Assembly (NCBI GenBank): GCA_027919835.1
Contig: JANVFP010000012.1
Location: 558,001 to 622,000 of the forward strand
Reading direction: 5' to 3'
DNA length: 64,000 nucleotides
Source of the DNA: Lentinula raphanica
Lineage: Eukaryota; Basidiomycota; Agaricomycetes; Agaricales; Omphalotaceae
Below are positions 20,591-33,118 of the stretch, in pieces (within the stretch, counting starts at the first letter, position 1; every line of letters starts with the position of its first letter). The position numbers and the translations under genes were made by a program. The notes below the pieces were generated by a model. The model did not search any database. It was not told the DNA's origin and saw only the letters and a program-made list of their open reading frames with translations.

Positions 20591-21755
20591 TTAGGCCACT
20601 TCTACCCCAACCCTGTCATACTCTCCCTTCAACCATGCCCATACTATTTCCACCAATCCTTCTTCGCGGTACTTTGTAAGTAGGCTCACAACGTTTTCGC
20701 CTGCTGCTTCACCAGCCTTGTCAACGGAATACACAGCGCGTCCTTTGTGTGTTTCATTGATGCATACTCCAGTCGTTGTTTTTGCGGGTGAGGTTCCGTT
20801 TTGAATGGGAACGCCTCCAGGAGCATATCGTGCACTTGTGAGTAGATAGAGATGCCTTGAGATGCCAAGATTTTAACTAATGCCATGATCATAGATATAT
20901 CACTTACCTCTCCCCACTCTCCTCAATCCCAATTGTTTCCCCCGTCAACTTCTTGGCCCACATCAATCCTCTTGCAAATACACCAAATGCCCCTGCAATT
21001 CGATCCTGATACGGGGTCCGTACTAACCCTGGATTCGCATGGATGAATGTGACATTACTGTCCGGACCAAGGCTAGCAGCGAGTGCCTCCAGAGTGAGCG
21101 TAGTGAGTGTGGTGATATGCCCTCTGATAGCAGCAAAAGAGATTTTGAGGGCGGCGAAGTCACTGCGGTCGATGACGCCTTCTTCGCAACCACCCGCTAC
21201 GGAGACCACACGGGCGAGCTTCGAGTCAGACTTGGATGCATTGAGAAGGAGAGGCGCGAGGAGATGGATAATCAGAGTCCGATCGTAGTAAGCAGTAGCT
21301 AGGAGAGCATGAAGACCTTCCGGTGTTACTGAAATCCACAATCAGAGCGTGTAGAGCTAAAGAGGTTATTGCTCACAACTTCGGTCAAAGCTGGGTGTCC
21401 CAGTACTTAAGAACAGCAAGTTGATCTTGCCTTCTCTACCCTCCCTCCTCTTGATATCCTCGCAGATCTCCGTGACAGCTTTCATCGAACTCAAATCTGC
21501 TTGCAAGAAAATCACTTCCGCTTCACCCTGATGTCCTTCCGGGCCCAAGTTTTCGCATTCCTCGATAATACGTTCAGCAGAAGTTCGATTGCGGCCGAGG
21601 ATGTAGATTTTGGGTTGGATAGCATGTGAAGCGAAGGCCTTGAGTGTGCTTTCACCAATCCCCGAAGTCCCGCCTACGAAGACTGAAACGAAATGAGGAG
21701 GCAGAGAGGTGCTGATCAGGGCATTAGATTTGTGCACCTCAGAGAGAGAGACCAT
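20591..21755 (-). CDS. Atypical short-chain dehydrogenase/reductase
   Basis: Three exons. Exon 1 (21755 to about 21386) carries the nucleotide-binding GGTSGIGESTLKAFA motif, ILGRN, and LQADLSSMKAVTEIC (the usual D after beta-3). A phase-1 intron leads to LTPEGLHALLATAYYDRTLIIHLL..LARVVSVAGG. A phase-2 intron at 20904 leads to HLYLLTSARYAPGGV and the C-terminus EYDRVGVEVA, TAA at 20591. About 340 residues. The classical YxxxK catalytic pair is not at its expected place: after the S of VVSVAGG the segment reads ISFAAIRGHITTLTTLTLEALA. This belongs to a fungal SDR group in which the region is divergent, so NAD(P) binding is well supported but the reaction is not. TATAAATG on - at 21802-21809 supports the start. 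Confidence 0.8.
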
Positions 21756-22492
21756 GATGCGCGGCTGGGACTTGACTTGAAAGAATGGACAAGTTCATGG
21801 GCATTTATAGAGAAACACCATAATTGATAGTCGGATGTCGGGGAAATAGCACAAGCGTCTCGGAAACCTGAATTATTCCAAGCGCTGGAACAATTCGGGC
21901 TGGGTATACCAAGGAATATTCGGTATATAAAAGCACTATCAGGGGAGATGAGCAAGAGAAGCAGCGAGCATTTCATGAGTGACTTACAGGATGCTCCCTT
22001 TTCGGCCTTCGAGTTACGACCATGATAGCTTCAAGCTTCTGAAGTTCGTGATCCACAATGTAAGAGATCTATAGCGCAATTGAGTTAGATTCAAGCAAGC
22101 TCTGACACGGCCGCGATGCCACAAGCCAGACGTTGCGACGGGGGTGGTGGTACGCATGGACGTGATGGTAGTCAGTTGAAGGAAAACAATTGGAGTAAGC
22201 GCCTGTGGTACATAAGCGCGCCTCCAAAAAACTGTTTTGACTTTCTAAATCTTCATGTAGCCCAGAGCTCGCAATTGGTTGCAAAATCGTAAAACATCTT
22301 TCAGAGGATGGTGATCGTACGGTGTGCATGTGAGTCCCTAATCCTTAAAAAGACCCAATCATTCTCATCAATTTAGTAAATTCGTGATGCTTCCCAAGGT
22401 CCATAGGTCAATGTGTTGCCGAGAGTCGAGGACATGGTATAAAAGCCACTGGGACACATGGATAACCTGATCATCCTAGGACTGGCTATACA
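21756..22492. other. Divergent intergenic region
   Basis: Serves as the shared upstream region of the - dehydrogenase and the + hydrolase. TATA-like elements: - strand TATAAATG at 21802-21809, + strand TATATAAAAG at about 21923, and + strand TATAAAAG at 22438-22445. No gene recognised inside. Confidence 0.45.
22438..22445 (+). promoter_or_regulatory. TATA box (TATAAAAG) of the alpha/beta hydrolase gene
   Basis: Lies 55 bases before the ATG at 22493. Confidence 0.5.
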
Positions 22493-23803
22493 ATGTCTGG
22501 TGCCAGAGACAAGACATACAACGAAAGGATATCCTGGAAGCATCGCCTGAACGTAGCTTTCTTGTTCATTCGAATACGTGAGTTACCAGACACTCAGCTT
22601 CTTCCCATCATCTAAATGCATCGCAGCCTTAACCCTTCTCATCTACACCCTTTCCTCGCCTTTCGTACCTTCCAATGCGTACACCGCCAAACCTCTCAAA
22701 CGTCGTCTCTACGACCGGTTTGTCCAGGTTATCTCCCGTTTGTCCATCGCAGAAAGTGCTTTGCTTCCACGACGCAGCGGCTTGAATGTCTATCACCAAT
22801 GGATCAAAGGACGTTCACCCGACTTGGTCTCGGTGGTTGACGAGTTATACGTCAGTGTGAACGAAGGCAAGGATGGTTCAAGCAACGATTGTCAGTTACT
22901 TTGGGTCGGTCCAAAGCGGACGGACAAGGTTATATTGCATTTTCCTGGTAGGTCGGTGTATATTATCTCAATGGCACGTAAACTCATGCTATGACTGTTA
23001 CAGGCGGCGCGTATATGTTTCCAGTATCGGAGATGGTATTCAAGTTCTGGAGATACGCACAGTTAGAATGGGAAAAACAAGGACTCAAAGTCGGAATTGC
23101 CGTCCTGTCTTACACTGTCGGTTCGGGAAAAGACGCAGCATTTCCGATTCAACTCGTCCAAGCAACTCGCGCACTCAAATACCTGCTCTCTATGGGATGC
23201 GATCTGTCGAATATTCAACTAGTAGGCGACTCTGCAGGTGGCAACCTCGTCGCACAACTTCTTCTACATGCAGCTTATCCCGTCCCTCTTCCAATCCCTC
23301 CACTCGAGCTTCCTGCAGGTGCTCGTTTGCGGGGAGTGTATATGATGTCCCCCTGGGTCAGTCTTTGTAACTCAGAGCAATGGGGTTCGTCGATACAGAC
23401 CAAGGACGATGATATCATCGTCCACAAGACAGGAAGGAGTTGGGGTAACATATACATCAACAACATTCCAAATGGTAATGATTCGGACGTTTCCCTTTCG
23501 CAACTCCTTCCCTATGCCGACCCGATCAGTGCCCCCAGCGGCTGGTATTCCTCACTTCCTACAATCGTCGATCGAATCTTCGTCAGCGCAGGGAAGGAAG
23601 AACGCCTCCTGGATCCTGTACAGACGTTTTTCAACACGAAGGTTCAGCCTTACTTCGGAAGCACGAAGGGGACATTGATATTACAGGATGGAGGGATCCA
23701 CGACGACCCGTTCTTGGACTTCGCCGTCGCTGATGAGCCTTTGGAGAATTCGTTGACTGCTGTCATATTGGGATGGATTGCAGAGGGTTTTAGCAATCGA
23801 TGA
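22493..23803 (+). CDS. Alpha/beta-hydrolase fold-3 esterase/lipase, membrane-anchored
   Basis: ATG at 22493 (MSGARDKTYNERISWKHRLN). Introns are 22578-22626 and 22948-23003; exon 3 runs to the TGA at 23801. An N-terminal hydrophobic segment (VAFLFIRIPLTLLIYTL) probably anchors the protein. The oxyanion-hole region reads HFPGGAY, in place of the common HGGG. The nucleophile elbow is GDSAGGNL. A late Asp (..DRIFVSAGKEERLLD) and His (DGGIHDDPF) complete the usual triad of the alpha/beta-hydrolase 3 / Say1-like family. About 400 residues. Likely an ester hydrolase; the substrate cannot be told. The second intron sits exactly at the oxyanion motif. Confidence 0.8.
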
Positions 23804-24080
23804 AGCTCAGGAGGAAGACTCTAAGTAGGCGACGTGAACGCCTTTCTTTTCACAGGTTGCATACATGTCGTTCATTCTAATTCTTTCCGAGTTGTGGTCG
23901 ATCAACAGTTACCACACAATGTTGCCTTCATCATGAGGCTTTACCGGTACCACTCGTCATACAGGGCGTTTTTGTAGTGTAAACCGACTCGTATCGATGC
24001 TTGACGTTAATTCAAAATCCTGTTTATGGCACATACGGAAGAGAGACCTATACTCCCTGAGGAGTCGGACGACGTTGTTT

Positions 24081-25930
24081 TCATTGATTGATGAAATTAG
24101 ACACCATCAACATCCTACAAAACGCCTCCGTCTGAGGATTTGAATACGCTGGAGGCTGCTCCCATCTCCCATTTCCTCCCCTACCTACTCCACTCTTACC
24201 TTTTCCTCCTACACCCCCTGGGATTGATTCTGGCCCTGGCGCAGTCCTCACGAATTGCTGCACATCCTCTACCCTTATTTTTCCCTCCTCTTCAATGTGT
24301 TCCTTCACCCACGCAAGCTCTTTGGCTACCATCTCCCGCGCAGTGGCCTCGTTGGGAAAGGGCTTCTGCTGATGAGTGAGTGAGATGTGCGAATGGAATG
24401 CACGTGTGATGGCTAGCCATTGAGGATCGAAGGTTAGGACTGGTTGAGAAGAGGGAGAAGTCGCTTTTTCAGTTTGCTTGAGTAGCGATGGTGATGTGAC
24501 TGGTTCCGCTGATACTGGAGCTGATGATGATGTTGAGGTAAATGACGGGGATCCGGGTGTGTCAACATCGATGACCTTACGCGAAATGAAAAGGTGTTAG
24601 AAAGGGAAATTGAGAGAAAGGAAGCAAAATTTTCACCTCCAGAAACTTCCTTTGCGGTAAGCACTTGTCCAATGCTACGAATTGGGTGTACCACCCTGTT
24701 GCTCCTGACGAAGAAAGAGCGTTCGATCCAGCGGGAGGTGAGAGAGGAGGAGGCATGGCGACATCAAAAGCTACGTCTCCGTCCAGGTCATCCAGTGTTA
24801 TTTTATCAGGGTTTGTTGAAGGTGGCAGCGGTGGTAGAAGAGCCGAAGGAGCGGGTGTGGGCGTTGACGAGGACAAGGATAAGGCAGAAGCTAGTGTCGA
24901 AGTCGAAGTCGAAGTTTGTGCTGTAGAACCAAACTCTTCATCGTCAATCTCAATCTCATCGGGATTCACATTCTTCTCTATTGTAGCTTCCCCTAGTGGT
25001 CGCTCCGCTGCATTTTGAGTAGGTGGCTCCTCCCACCAAACTCGAACGTCAAACCCTACGTGTAAATGCGCACTGAACCACCATCTTGGTTTCAAAACCT
25101 GTAACAAACCCATGAGGGGAGGACTACCGAGTCTTCCTTCAGACACTTCCTGCTTGAAGTACGGTTTTCTGCGGAGTAGCTGATTGAGGTTGGATGGAGA
25201 TGCGTAGGAGGTAATGTTCACAGGCCAGTCGTGCGACAGGAAAATCGCGGGCGGGGATGAAGGAGATGAAGGAGGAAGAAGAGAAAGTTGTCGGATGGCA
25301 GATTCGCGAATATGATAGATGGAATGGAGATTGTTTTTAGAATATGGTTGGCGTTCGAAGTATCCTGTGGATAAGCACATTAGAATCTAACGGATCGCCT
25401 TAGAAAATCTCGTGTCACACCTTGGTTGAAGTGATAGCCCTTGTATATGCCAGAAGCACCAGATATACGGATCCCATTAACTAGCACAGAACCCGCGAAC
25501 CCAAGGAAATAGATGTTCGGTGCTACCCAACCACCGTGAAATCTATCATCCCCATGAGCGTAAGGTAGTTCAGCGCCAAGACCACAACGTACAGTTCCCA
25601 AAAGTAATTGCTCGCTTCATGGTTTCCACCAATGATTATCGTTAGTATGGGTGCAGTCTTCTCGCCAATGTAGTATCTGCAAGAATCAGTTCATCTAAAG
25701 CACCACCAGCAGAGAAAACATCAGAATTACTTGTAAAACTCTCCAAGTTGTCTATACTTATCCGGCACTGCCATGCATTGTAGATCTCCTTCGTTTCGAA
25801 CTGCCTGAAAATCGCCGCATATCAAGAGCAGATCAACGGTGTAATTGTTTCTAGCTTCAAGGTCGGCAATAGATGAGTAGATGGAATCGAGGTGTCCGTG
25901 GCAGCATCCTTCAATCGCAATTTTCATCAC
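24081..25930 (-). CDS. DBR1: RNA lariat debranching enzyme
   Basis: Hydrolyses the 2'-5' branch of excised intron lariats in the nucleus. Metallophosphoesterase motifs appear in order: [13 protein letters not shown] (human has GELD), [37 protein letters not shown] and WWFSAHLHV. Exons run 25930 to about 25733; [10 protein letters not shown]..; [31 protein letters not shown]..; and a C-terminal exon beginning [11 protein letters not shown]. The C-terminal Dbr1 domain ends in [16 protein letters not shown] and [16 protein letters not shown], with the stop at 24081. The linker between the halves is Ser/Thr/Pro-rich and probably disordered. About 540 residues, within the family range. The start could be the second of two adjacent ATGs. 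Confidence 0.9.
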
Positions 25931-26061
25931 ACTGAAGTAATGAGGTGAGAAGAAACCAAGTTGAGGGCCATATTCGCACGAAGTCAGGTATGAAGATGTT
26001 CTATTTGTACGAGTTCAAATAAACTACAAATACATGCAATGGGTATAATGACGAATTCCAA

Positions 26062-26885
26062 TCACTCCCCGACCTTGGTTGTAGTGCTAGGATATGGTGT
26101 TCCAACCGTGTGTGGTCCACTTTCTAATGGCGCACTAGTGGCAGGTATCTTTGGCGGTACCGAAGTGCTCATATCAGTCTCACCGTTCACATTGTTGATA
26201 TAGTTACTCGCTGCTTCCGACACCTTCTCGATGTGAGGCTGAGCAGCTTTCACCGCACGATCGATATGTGGTTGTGCTGTGGTCTGCGCGGAAGCAAGAT
26301 ACTCCTTACCCGTTTCCAATGCAGTCGCAGCACCTGATTGGATCTGGGTGAGAGTATCTGATATCGCAGTGCTACCACCGGTCGATGGGTGAGTGACGGG
26401 GTTGGAGTTGGGGAGGTAATACTGAGCACTGGCTATTGCGCTTCCTGCAAGGTTCTTCGCCTGTTCTAGATAACTTTGACCTTGAGCCTTCGCTGCGTCC
26501 ACATCAACCTTTCCCTGAGCAACAGCAGAATCTGTCTTGGCCTGCAATTGGTCCGCGGCAGATGGTGGTTCACCGGTAAAATCCTTGCCAAGTGACTGAA
26601 CTCGATGTTAGAAATAAACTAGACAGTAGACGTGTTACCATTAATACGTACCTTGGCAGCCAGTGCGGCATTCTGGGCTGCACCTTGCAGTTGTTCAGCA
26701 TTATGTTCTACGGCTCGTGCCGCAGCATTAGTCGGTGCTTGAGCTTGGGCTTGGGCAGCAGTTGTTTCCGCTCGAACAGCGCTACACTTTACGTTGAGAA
26801 AATGCAGAAAGAGAAATTGTGTGACAACTCACTCTACACCAGTTGGCTCAGCGACGTTGAAAATTTTTCCGTTTTCGATTGACAT
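26062..26885 (-). CDS. LEA-like Ala/Gln-rich amphipathic helix protein
   Basis: Start at 26885 (MSIENGKIFNVAEPTGV). Intron 1 follows at GTGAGTTGTC; exon 2 is AVRAETTAAQAQAQAPTNAA..AALAAK. Intron 2 (GTACGTATT..GTTCAG) leads to SLGKDFTGEPPSAADQLQAK, reading through to the stop at 26062. About 220 residues. The body is strongly Ala/Gln/Lys-rich with 11-residue-like periodicity (AKAQGQSYLEQAKNLAGSA, GKEYLASAQTTAQPHIDRA), as in late-embryogenesis-abundant and lipid-droplet-binding helices. No Cys or Trp. A stress-protective or membrane-surface role is inferred. TATATAAA on - at 26945-26952, 60 bases upstream, suggests an inducible promoter. Confidence 0.65.
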
Positions 26886-26944
26886 TGTGGTTGTTTTGTG
26901 CGATGAGTGGTAGTTCGATGTTGATTCAGAAGATCCAGTTTCGG

Positions 26945-26952
26945 TTTATATA
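26945..26952 (-). promoter_or_regulatory. TATA box of the LEA-like gene
   Basis: Reads TATATAAA on -, within GCGATATATAAACCG, 60 bases upstream of the ATG at 26885. Confidence 0.55.
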
Positions 26953-27427
26953 TCGCCCAAACCTGTTTGCGCCATCGTGCAAAGGAAAGGTGACGTCAAA
27001 CCGATGTCATGAAGAATCTGGTGGATTATGACGTGCGCGCTCCCTACTCCGACGAACAATGGCACAGCAATGGCATTGGTCTTGAAGTTAGTTGTACTGC
27101 AAATTGTTGGGTCCACCATCGCATTTGTCATATGTAGAGTTGCTCTTAGAGCGGTTTTTGAAGAGGAACTTGAAAGTAGTGATCACGAAAAGAAGGAAAA
27201 ACAAATCTGTTGATATCACACGAGACAAAGCGAGTAATTTCATGCCAAATATGGTAATCTTGGAGAAAGCCTGCTCACTTATTGTCACGCATAACGGCAT
27301 GAGACTTCAGCTCTTTCCAGCGCCCAGTGTCTACTTACTGAAAATAAAATACGCTCGAGGGACGGAGTCAAGGCCTTCAAAAATACGGCGAGGAGCTCAC
27401 AAAAAAGACGACATTAAAGAACAACAT
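26953..27427. other. Intergenic between LEA-like gene and tRNA
   Basis: ORFs of 60-130 codons overlap on both strands without coding character. The stretch includes the 3' flank of the tRNA gene. Confidence 0.4.
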
Positions 27428-27513
27428 AGCCCACCGCGAGGGTCGAACTCGCAGCCTTCAGATCCGCCTATTCAATAAGAGTCTGACGCTCTATCCGATT
27501 GAGCTAGGCGGGC
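27428..27513 (-). tRNA. tRNA-Lys(CTT) with a 12-nt intron
   Basis: Acceptor stem GCCCGCC (27513 downward) pairs with GGTGGGC (one G-T). The D arm is GCTCAATCGGATAGAGC. Anticodon stem TCAGA/TCTGA holds the loop CT-CTT-A. A 12-nt insertion (TTGAATAGGCGG) follows position 37, the canonical site of nuclear tRNA introns. The T arm is GCGAGTTCGACCCTCGC with B box GGTTCGA-like GAGTTCGACCC. CCA is not encoded. The intron can pair back to the acceptor-proximal strand through GGCGG, as pre-tRNA introns often do. Confidence 0.92.
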
Positions 27514-27851
27514 ACAGAGTGTGATCCAGAAACTATTCGTCATACCAATCTGAGGCAAGGCGCGCGCATCGCGGCTATGTGATTATTGATTAATTTTGCA
27601 TTTAAGATATGTTGTTTTTGTAACGTATATTACACCACTGCGTGGATAGTTTCTAAACTCTAGTAGACGTCTAACTTGAAATACGATAGTAATGTTCAAA
27701 TCTAGTAAAGTACAGATTACAAGCTATAGCCTGGCAATGTCGATGGATGTATAAGCGATGCCCGGTTCACAGCAGCAAGATCCAGAGCTCATGAAAGCTG
27801 AAAAGTTCATAGCGACAAAGGGGACCAGGTAAGTATATAGTAAACTAAGAT
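27514..27851. other. Intergenic
   Basis: AT-rich, no gene seen. Holds the tRNA 5' flank and the 3' end of the Zn2Cys6 gene. Confidence 0.4.
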
Positions 27852-30217
27852 TCAAATGGAGTGGAACGCTTCTTGTACTTTTGCCAGCTGAAATCCTGCA
27901 TATCCACATAAGTAAGGCGAAAACCGAATGAATTGATGAGAACTGTGCTCACCAATCAATGCGGATTCCATGGAAAAAATTGCCATCGTCGCAAACACCT
28001 TCTCCAACATCCCTACCAGTTGTATTTCGTCTTCAATGCCTTGCACCCCACCCTCGCCGTGATCTGAGCTCCAGCCGCCTGCTCGTGCGGGACTCAAGCG
28101 ACTACTGCCTGCAATTCCAGCTCCGCCTGTAGCAGCATTCCTTCTCCGTATCCTCCGTATCTCGTCTATCAGCACCTGACAAACACTAGTCCAACACGAG
28201 CTCAATATAGCATTGATATGTGGAGACATGCTCATGTCGACTTGGCGGAGGATAGACACGCACGCTCTGGCTGCCATGAGTGCTTTGTTTCGTGAATGGG
28301 GGTTGGTGTTGATGAACGCACTATGGAGTTGAATTGTGGCAGTGTATGCCAAGGAGTGCGTGGTCATGATCATTCCAAATTCGTGTGTGTGCTGGTTGAG
28401 AGGTAGGAAAGCGAGACTTGACTGAAAGTTGTCGATCAGATTGGCGAGAGAGGTAAATGTAGCGCCAAAGCGGGACGCTTCGTCTGCACCCATATCTAGA
28501 ATGAATATTAGTCTGTTGTACGTTCATTCGACTCGAATTACACACCGACTCGATACAACGACGCAAGATTCGCTGCTTTGTCCAATAAAATCGACGCCTT
28601 TGCGAACATTGCCATTGTCGAAAACTCTTTCACCGAGGAAGAGGGCACCTGCCTCAGAAATTTTTGAACGGTCATAACGCTGTGATAGTCTGCAGGTAGC
28701 AGCTCCTGTGAGGGAAGTGATAATCCAACATCAGAACCGTAGATCCAACTCTCTATTTGGTTATTCCACATCACCTGCTCGTAGTCTGCCATATCCAATG
28801 GCCACGGAGTATTAATCGTAGACCCATGGCTCTCAAATACCGCACTCGATAGCGTCCCTACCGCCACGCCCCAGCAGTTGCTCAAGGTATAAACCATCCA
28901 GAAGGCATTAATCCTTTCCCCCTCTTCGATCTGGTCGTTCGGAGGTGGCAATAAAGGTCCAGCGACACTGATTTGTTGTAAGGGTGAAACCGCAGAATTT
29001 TCCACCCCAGTTGGCGGTGCTCGAATTTTATGTAGCTGGGCTCCGAGTGTGAGAGAGACTGCCGCCGACATATGGTACTTCCCCTCCAGTATGCGTCCAG
29101 TTCGGAAAAAGTACACCGAGAGAAGGACTTCTGCTTGTATAGCATGAATGATGCGCTGGGGATGTGTCGATGAGAGCATGTTAGCAGTGTGAGCTAGGGC
29201 ACGGGCGAGGTAAACACTTTCTTGATTATTTGTGTCACCCGATAGATGAAGCCCCAGTAGATAAACTGTGCTCAGCAATCCTGCGCATGGTCGAGAGTAG
29301 TGTCCCAAAGGGAGTGGCAATAAGGCAGAATTTTGGAAGCGAGAGATATGAAGAAAAAAGCCCATGTCCAAGGCATGTGGGAGGAAGGCCGTAAGTCTGT
29401 CAAAAACGTTTAGACCCAATTATGTACGATATCATAGCGACAATCATGTCTCAAATTCAAATGAAACGTACAATTGCTGCACGACGTTGCTCGAAGGCTC
29501 CTAGATCACTCGTGTCAGCGTCATTGATCACTGGTATGCGAGTACGAGTTGGGTGAACTTACCTCTGGAAACGCCGAGTATGTCGAGCTTTGAGCAGGAG
29601 ACGACGATATGGAAGGGCTATTAGAGCTAGTACGTTGAGCATCTAAAATCATCATAACCAGGCGTTTGAAATTTCATGATGCAAACTCTAGGCAAAAAGA
29701 AGCTACCAGTACATACCTATCGGACTAGACAACGCACTGCCGCTACGTATTGAGGGAGCTGTCGAAGGGGGCGCCATTAAAGTGGGGGAAGACCGACTAG
29801 AGAAGTTGTAAGGTGCATGGAGTCTCACAGCGTCCTCATCGGTCGGTTCTTCAAGCTCCCGTATACGAGCCTCTAGGCGTGAAATGTTGTCTTCGAGCAT
29901 TTGTGTCCGAGTACGACCACTGTCTGCGTATTCGCATGCATCCCCGGGTCTGGCACTTTTGAGGCATTGCGTGCAAGTTGGACGGAGGCCGTCGCATTTC
30001 TACAAAGGTCGCGTTTGTGAGATTACACGCGGTCCTGATGAAGGGAAACTCATGGCATTCAGCACTTACTATTTTGCGTTTTCTACAAAAAGTTCAATTA
30101 AGGAACTGAGTAGACTGATAGAAGTATTCACCTGCAATTACTACATGCTTTTCCCCTTTGAAGAGAATAAGGCGAGCTAGTAGATTTAGATGATGAGGGA
30201 ACCCGTTCGGAAGACAT
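27852..30217 (-). CDS. Zn(II)2Cys6 transcription factor
   Basis: Start at 30217 (MSSERVPSSSKSTSSPYSLQ). The binuclear zinc cluster GKACSNCRKRKIKCDGLRPTC is split by two introns (after SNC and after RKRKI), then TQCLKSARPGDACEY closes it. Next comes a coiled-coil start, TQMLEDNISRLEARIRELEE, the usual dimerisation helix after the cluster. The C-terminal half is the fungal-specific middle homology region: FLPHALDMGFFLHISRF, HPQRIIHAIQAEVLLSVYFF, ERINAFWMVYTLSNCWGVA, GSTINTPWPLDMADY. The last join gives SALIGFQLAKVQEAFHSI, stop at 27852. About 640 residues. A nuclear regulator of unknown targets; typical of this class in basidiomycetes. Confidence 0.85.
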
Positions 30218-31388
30218 AGTATAGAGAGGTGCGCAATTAATGAGAACTTATATTTGTAATATAAGAATTCGGAAAGTACGAAGATGATATAGCGAGCCAT
30301 TTCGCCCCAATCCCCCATCGCACTTATATACCAATGCGCCACATCCCTGATGACTTTGTAGAATGCAGCGTTGGATGAATCACCGTTAACGAATCGGGAG
30401 ATTCAGCACAGCACTTGCTCAGAAGATTCGAATGACTTCGTAGTCTTCCTCCGACTCCTGGATCTAAAGTGTAGCAGTCTTCATTGAACATGAGTCAGCC
30501 GAGCCATAGTAAGGCGCATGAACCTTGAGATCAGTTAGGCCGTCGGCACGATCGTCTTTTTCTTGATGGATCTCTCTCGTCCTGCGAGTGTTCCTGTTGT
30601 TCTGGTCGCTGTGGTCGTTAACTGGTGGGCCATTGTGCAGTTATGATCAGGACTGTCTACTCATCTAGTGTTGAGCCACCCTTAAAAACTTTTGAGAGTC
30701 AGCCGAACTTACTCGAACATTGTAGAAGGAACCGGAAGTGCCTCGGGATCATTACCGGAACACTAAACGGCTCCGCTTTCAAGCGAAAGCTGTGAGCCGG
30801 CTTTACAGAATTCAAAGTTACGCTGACTAACAATGTGCAACCGTACCTTCAACGCCTCTGGATGTGGTGTGTCGTTCGCTGCATTCACAAAGCTGACGAT
30901 GGGGAACCACTGGCTTATCAACTTCGTCTACACAATCATCTCGCAATCCGTTCGAAACCTGCTTTCTCATCTTCCTCCTCTTCTAAGTGAGGGAATAAGC
31001 TTGAGTCGATATGCCGCGACTACAACGTCATGAGTCGACATCCTCTGAGTTTGCAAGACGCTTTGAAATCGAATCCGTAGGCAGCGGAATGGAGAAGTCG
31101 GTATATCACAAAGCCGTTCGTTCTGCTCTACGTGTATCGGATTGATTGAGTCAAGAGGAGTCAAAGCCACCAGGAGAATTCATTGACGTCCTACTGATTA
31201 GTGTTCACTGTTCAGGAGGACTATGTTTGAATAGAAAACTCAAATCCTCCGATGAAACGCGCAAGAAGTATGGACTCGATAAACTCAGCTTTGACTTTCC
31301 AACTTAATCAACCCTACCATTCACCGTCCTATTAACTCTTTCAGAGTGCCTCGAATCATGGATATTAGCAAAATCTGAGATGCTATCT
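30218..31388. other. Intergenic, 1.2 kb, no gene recognised
   Basis: Lies upstream of the Zn2Cys6 gene and downstream of CDC73. ORFs of 60-80 codons are present, but none has splice partners or recognisable motifs. No TIRs or long repeats seen. Confidence 0.45.
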
Positions 31389-33118
31389 TCAATTCCTTAT
31401 TAATCCTGGCTTGTTCGCTGACATCCAGTCATCTAATAGTTTCCAAAAGTGTGCCACCACACTTTTGTCGATATGTCTTCGTTGTTGGTCGATCTTGGTA
31501 ATGTATGAGATTGCAGGTTGAACCAGAGAAGCGCCATCGTACCTTGAGCTCTGTGACGTTCCAGTCCTTTATTTTGGGGTTGCTTGAGTCATTTGCCCAA
31601 GACACGTATACGCCTTTCACTGTATATGCATGATTCAATGGTGCCAGGAACTTGGTGGAAGAAATATTTACCGTGATGGAATAGGACTTTGGGCTCACTC
31701 CACTTATACGAACGAAACTGCCATGCCTGTCCAGTCGTCATCACGCAAACTACACGGTCCCAAGCATCGGCACCGAATTTGGTCAGAGCATCTTGCGAGT
31801 CAATAACGATATATCTGGGGTCGCGTGTGAGATTCATGGAGCATGACGGTTAACGCTTCGACTGGATACCTTTGTTGGGAAACAGTCTCTTTACCACTGG
31901 GTTCGATGTGGGTGAGCTTGCGATCGATGATCACGACGTCGTCCGGTCGTATATTGCCCTCAGCCTGAGCACGGGCGCGAGCAGTTTCGGAGAGTTCAAA
32001 TCTTCAAAATCTTCAACTTCATGACAAGAGTGAGATAACACAACAATGAGGGCGTACGTGGACTCTTGGAGAAATTTCTTGACGTTGTACATCGTAATCA
32101 AGGCGGTCGGGGAGGAAGATATCATGATAATTGGCCAATTGGGTCCTGATGACCTGAATATGTCAATCATTGCAGCATGATAGATAAAAGGACGACTCAC
32201 GTTTCTTCTGAGCCAGCATTTTAGAGTCCATGCCCTGCATTACACTCGATGGTGCGGGAGCCGTCTTTCCTACGCTCTCCTTCAATTTCTTCACCTTGTC
32301 CGCAAATTGTGCGCGTACTGAAGAAAAGTTCTAGAAACAAATGAGTCTATGAAACCTGTGGTGATCAAATCCTACCCGCATTTGTTTTGTTGCCTCTGAG
32401 GACAGTGTTCCGATCTTGCAACTCAATCTCTTGGGCTCGAATCTTCTTTACGGATTCAATATCCACTGTGTCAGGCACATATTTACGTTTCTGCGGGCTT
32501 TCTGGGGCACCGACAGGTTTTAGGCCAGCAGGAGAGGAACTGCCTTGAGGTGCTTTGGATAGTGAGTTATCCGAGTATAACTGTTTGATATGTGGTGGAG
32601 GAGTAGATGGAGGCGTTGTGGAGCCAGAAGCAGAAGGTTCAGCTGCTATGAATCATTTTTGAGTAAGAAGGTCGTTATGCTGTTGTCTGGTACACACCTT
32701 TCAGCGCGGCGGTGAGTTTATCCAAATCTATCAACGCTTCACTAGACTCGGAGATGCCCTCTAGCCAATCTACAACCATTTTTCTCTCTGTGACTGATAC
32801 CATGCCTATGCCCAATCCATCCTCTCTGGCTTGTTTGGTATAATTCGGAGCAGGTAGAGATTTCGACTGGTAAGCAAAGTAGATCGCTTCCAGGGTATAT
32901 AGATCATTCAAGGTGACGTTCGAAGTAGATGTTGAGCCTTTCATCCATCTTGTTGGTGTTGACTTCGAAAATACGTCAGAAGGGGGAATGTGAATGTGTG
33001 TAGCCTGAGAGAGGGAATCCGCTGGTGTGGACGTCGAAGCAGAGGTGAGGAGAATGGGCTGATTACGGGACTGGATACATCTTCGAAAAGAATGAAGAGC
33101 GTCCGGAATATTGGACAT
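31389..33118 (-). CDS. CDC73: Paf1 complex subunit Cdc73 (parafibromin)
   Basis: Component of the Paf1 complex that travels with RNA polymerase II and supports histone modification during elongation. N-terminus: MSNIPDALHSFRRCIQSRNQP, then FSKSTPTRWMKG, LNDLYTLEAIYFAYQ and VSVTERKMVVDWLEG. The middle region (SPQKRKYVPDTVDIESVKKIRAQE) holds the conserved linker. The C-terminal Ras-like domain follows: PIIMISSSPTALITMYNVKKFLQE, DVVIIDRKLTHIEPSGKET, YIVIDSQDALTKFGADAWDRVVC, WQFRSYKWSEPKVLFHH, VKGVYVSWAND, KDWNVTELK. The last exon, DQQRRHIDKSVVAHFWKLLD, ends at a TGA at 31389-31391. At least six introns. An upstream in-frame ATG at 33130 is possible. Confidence 0.92.
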
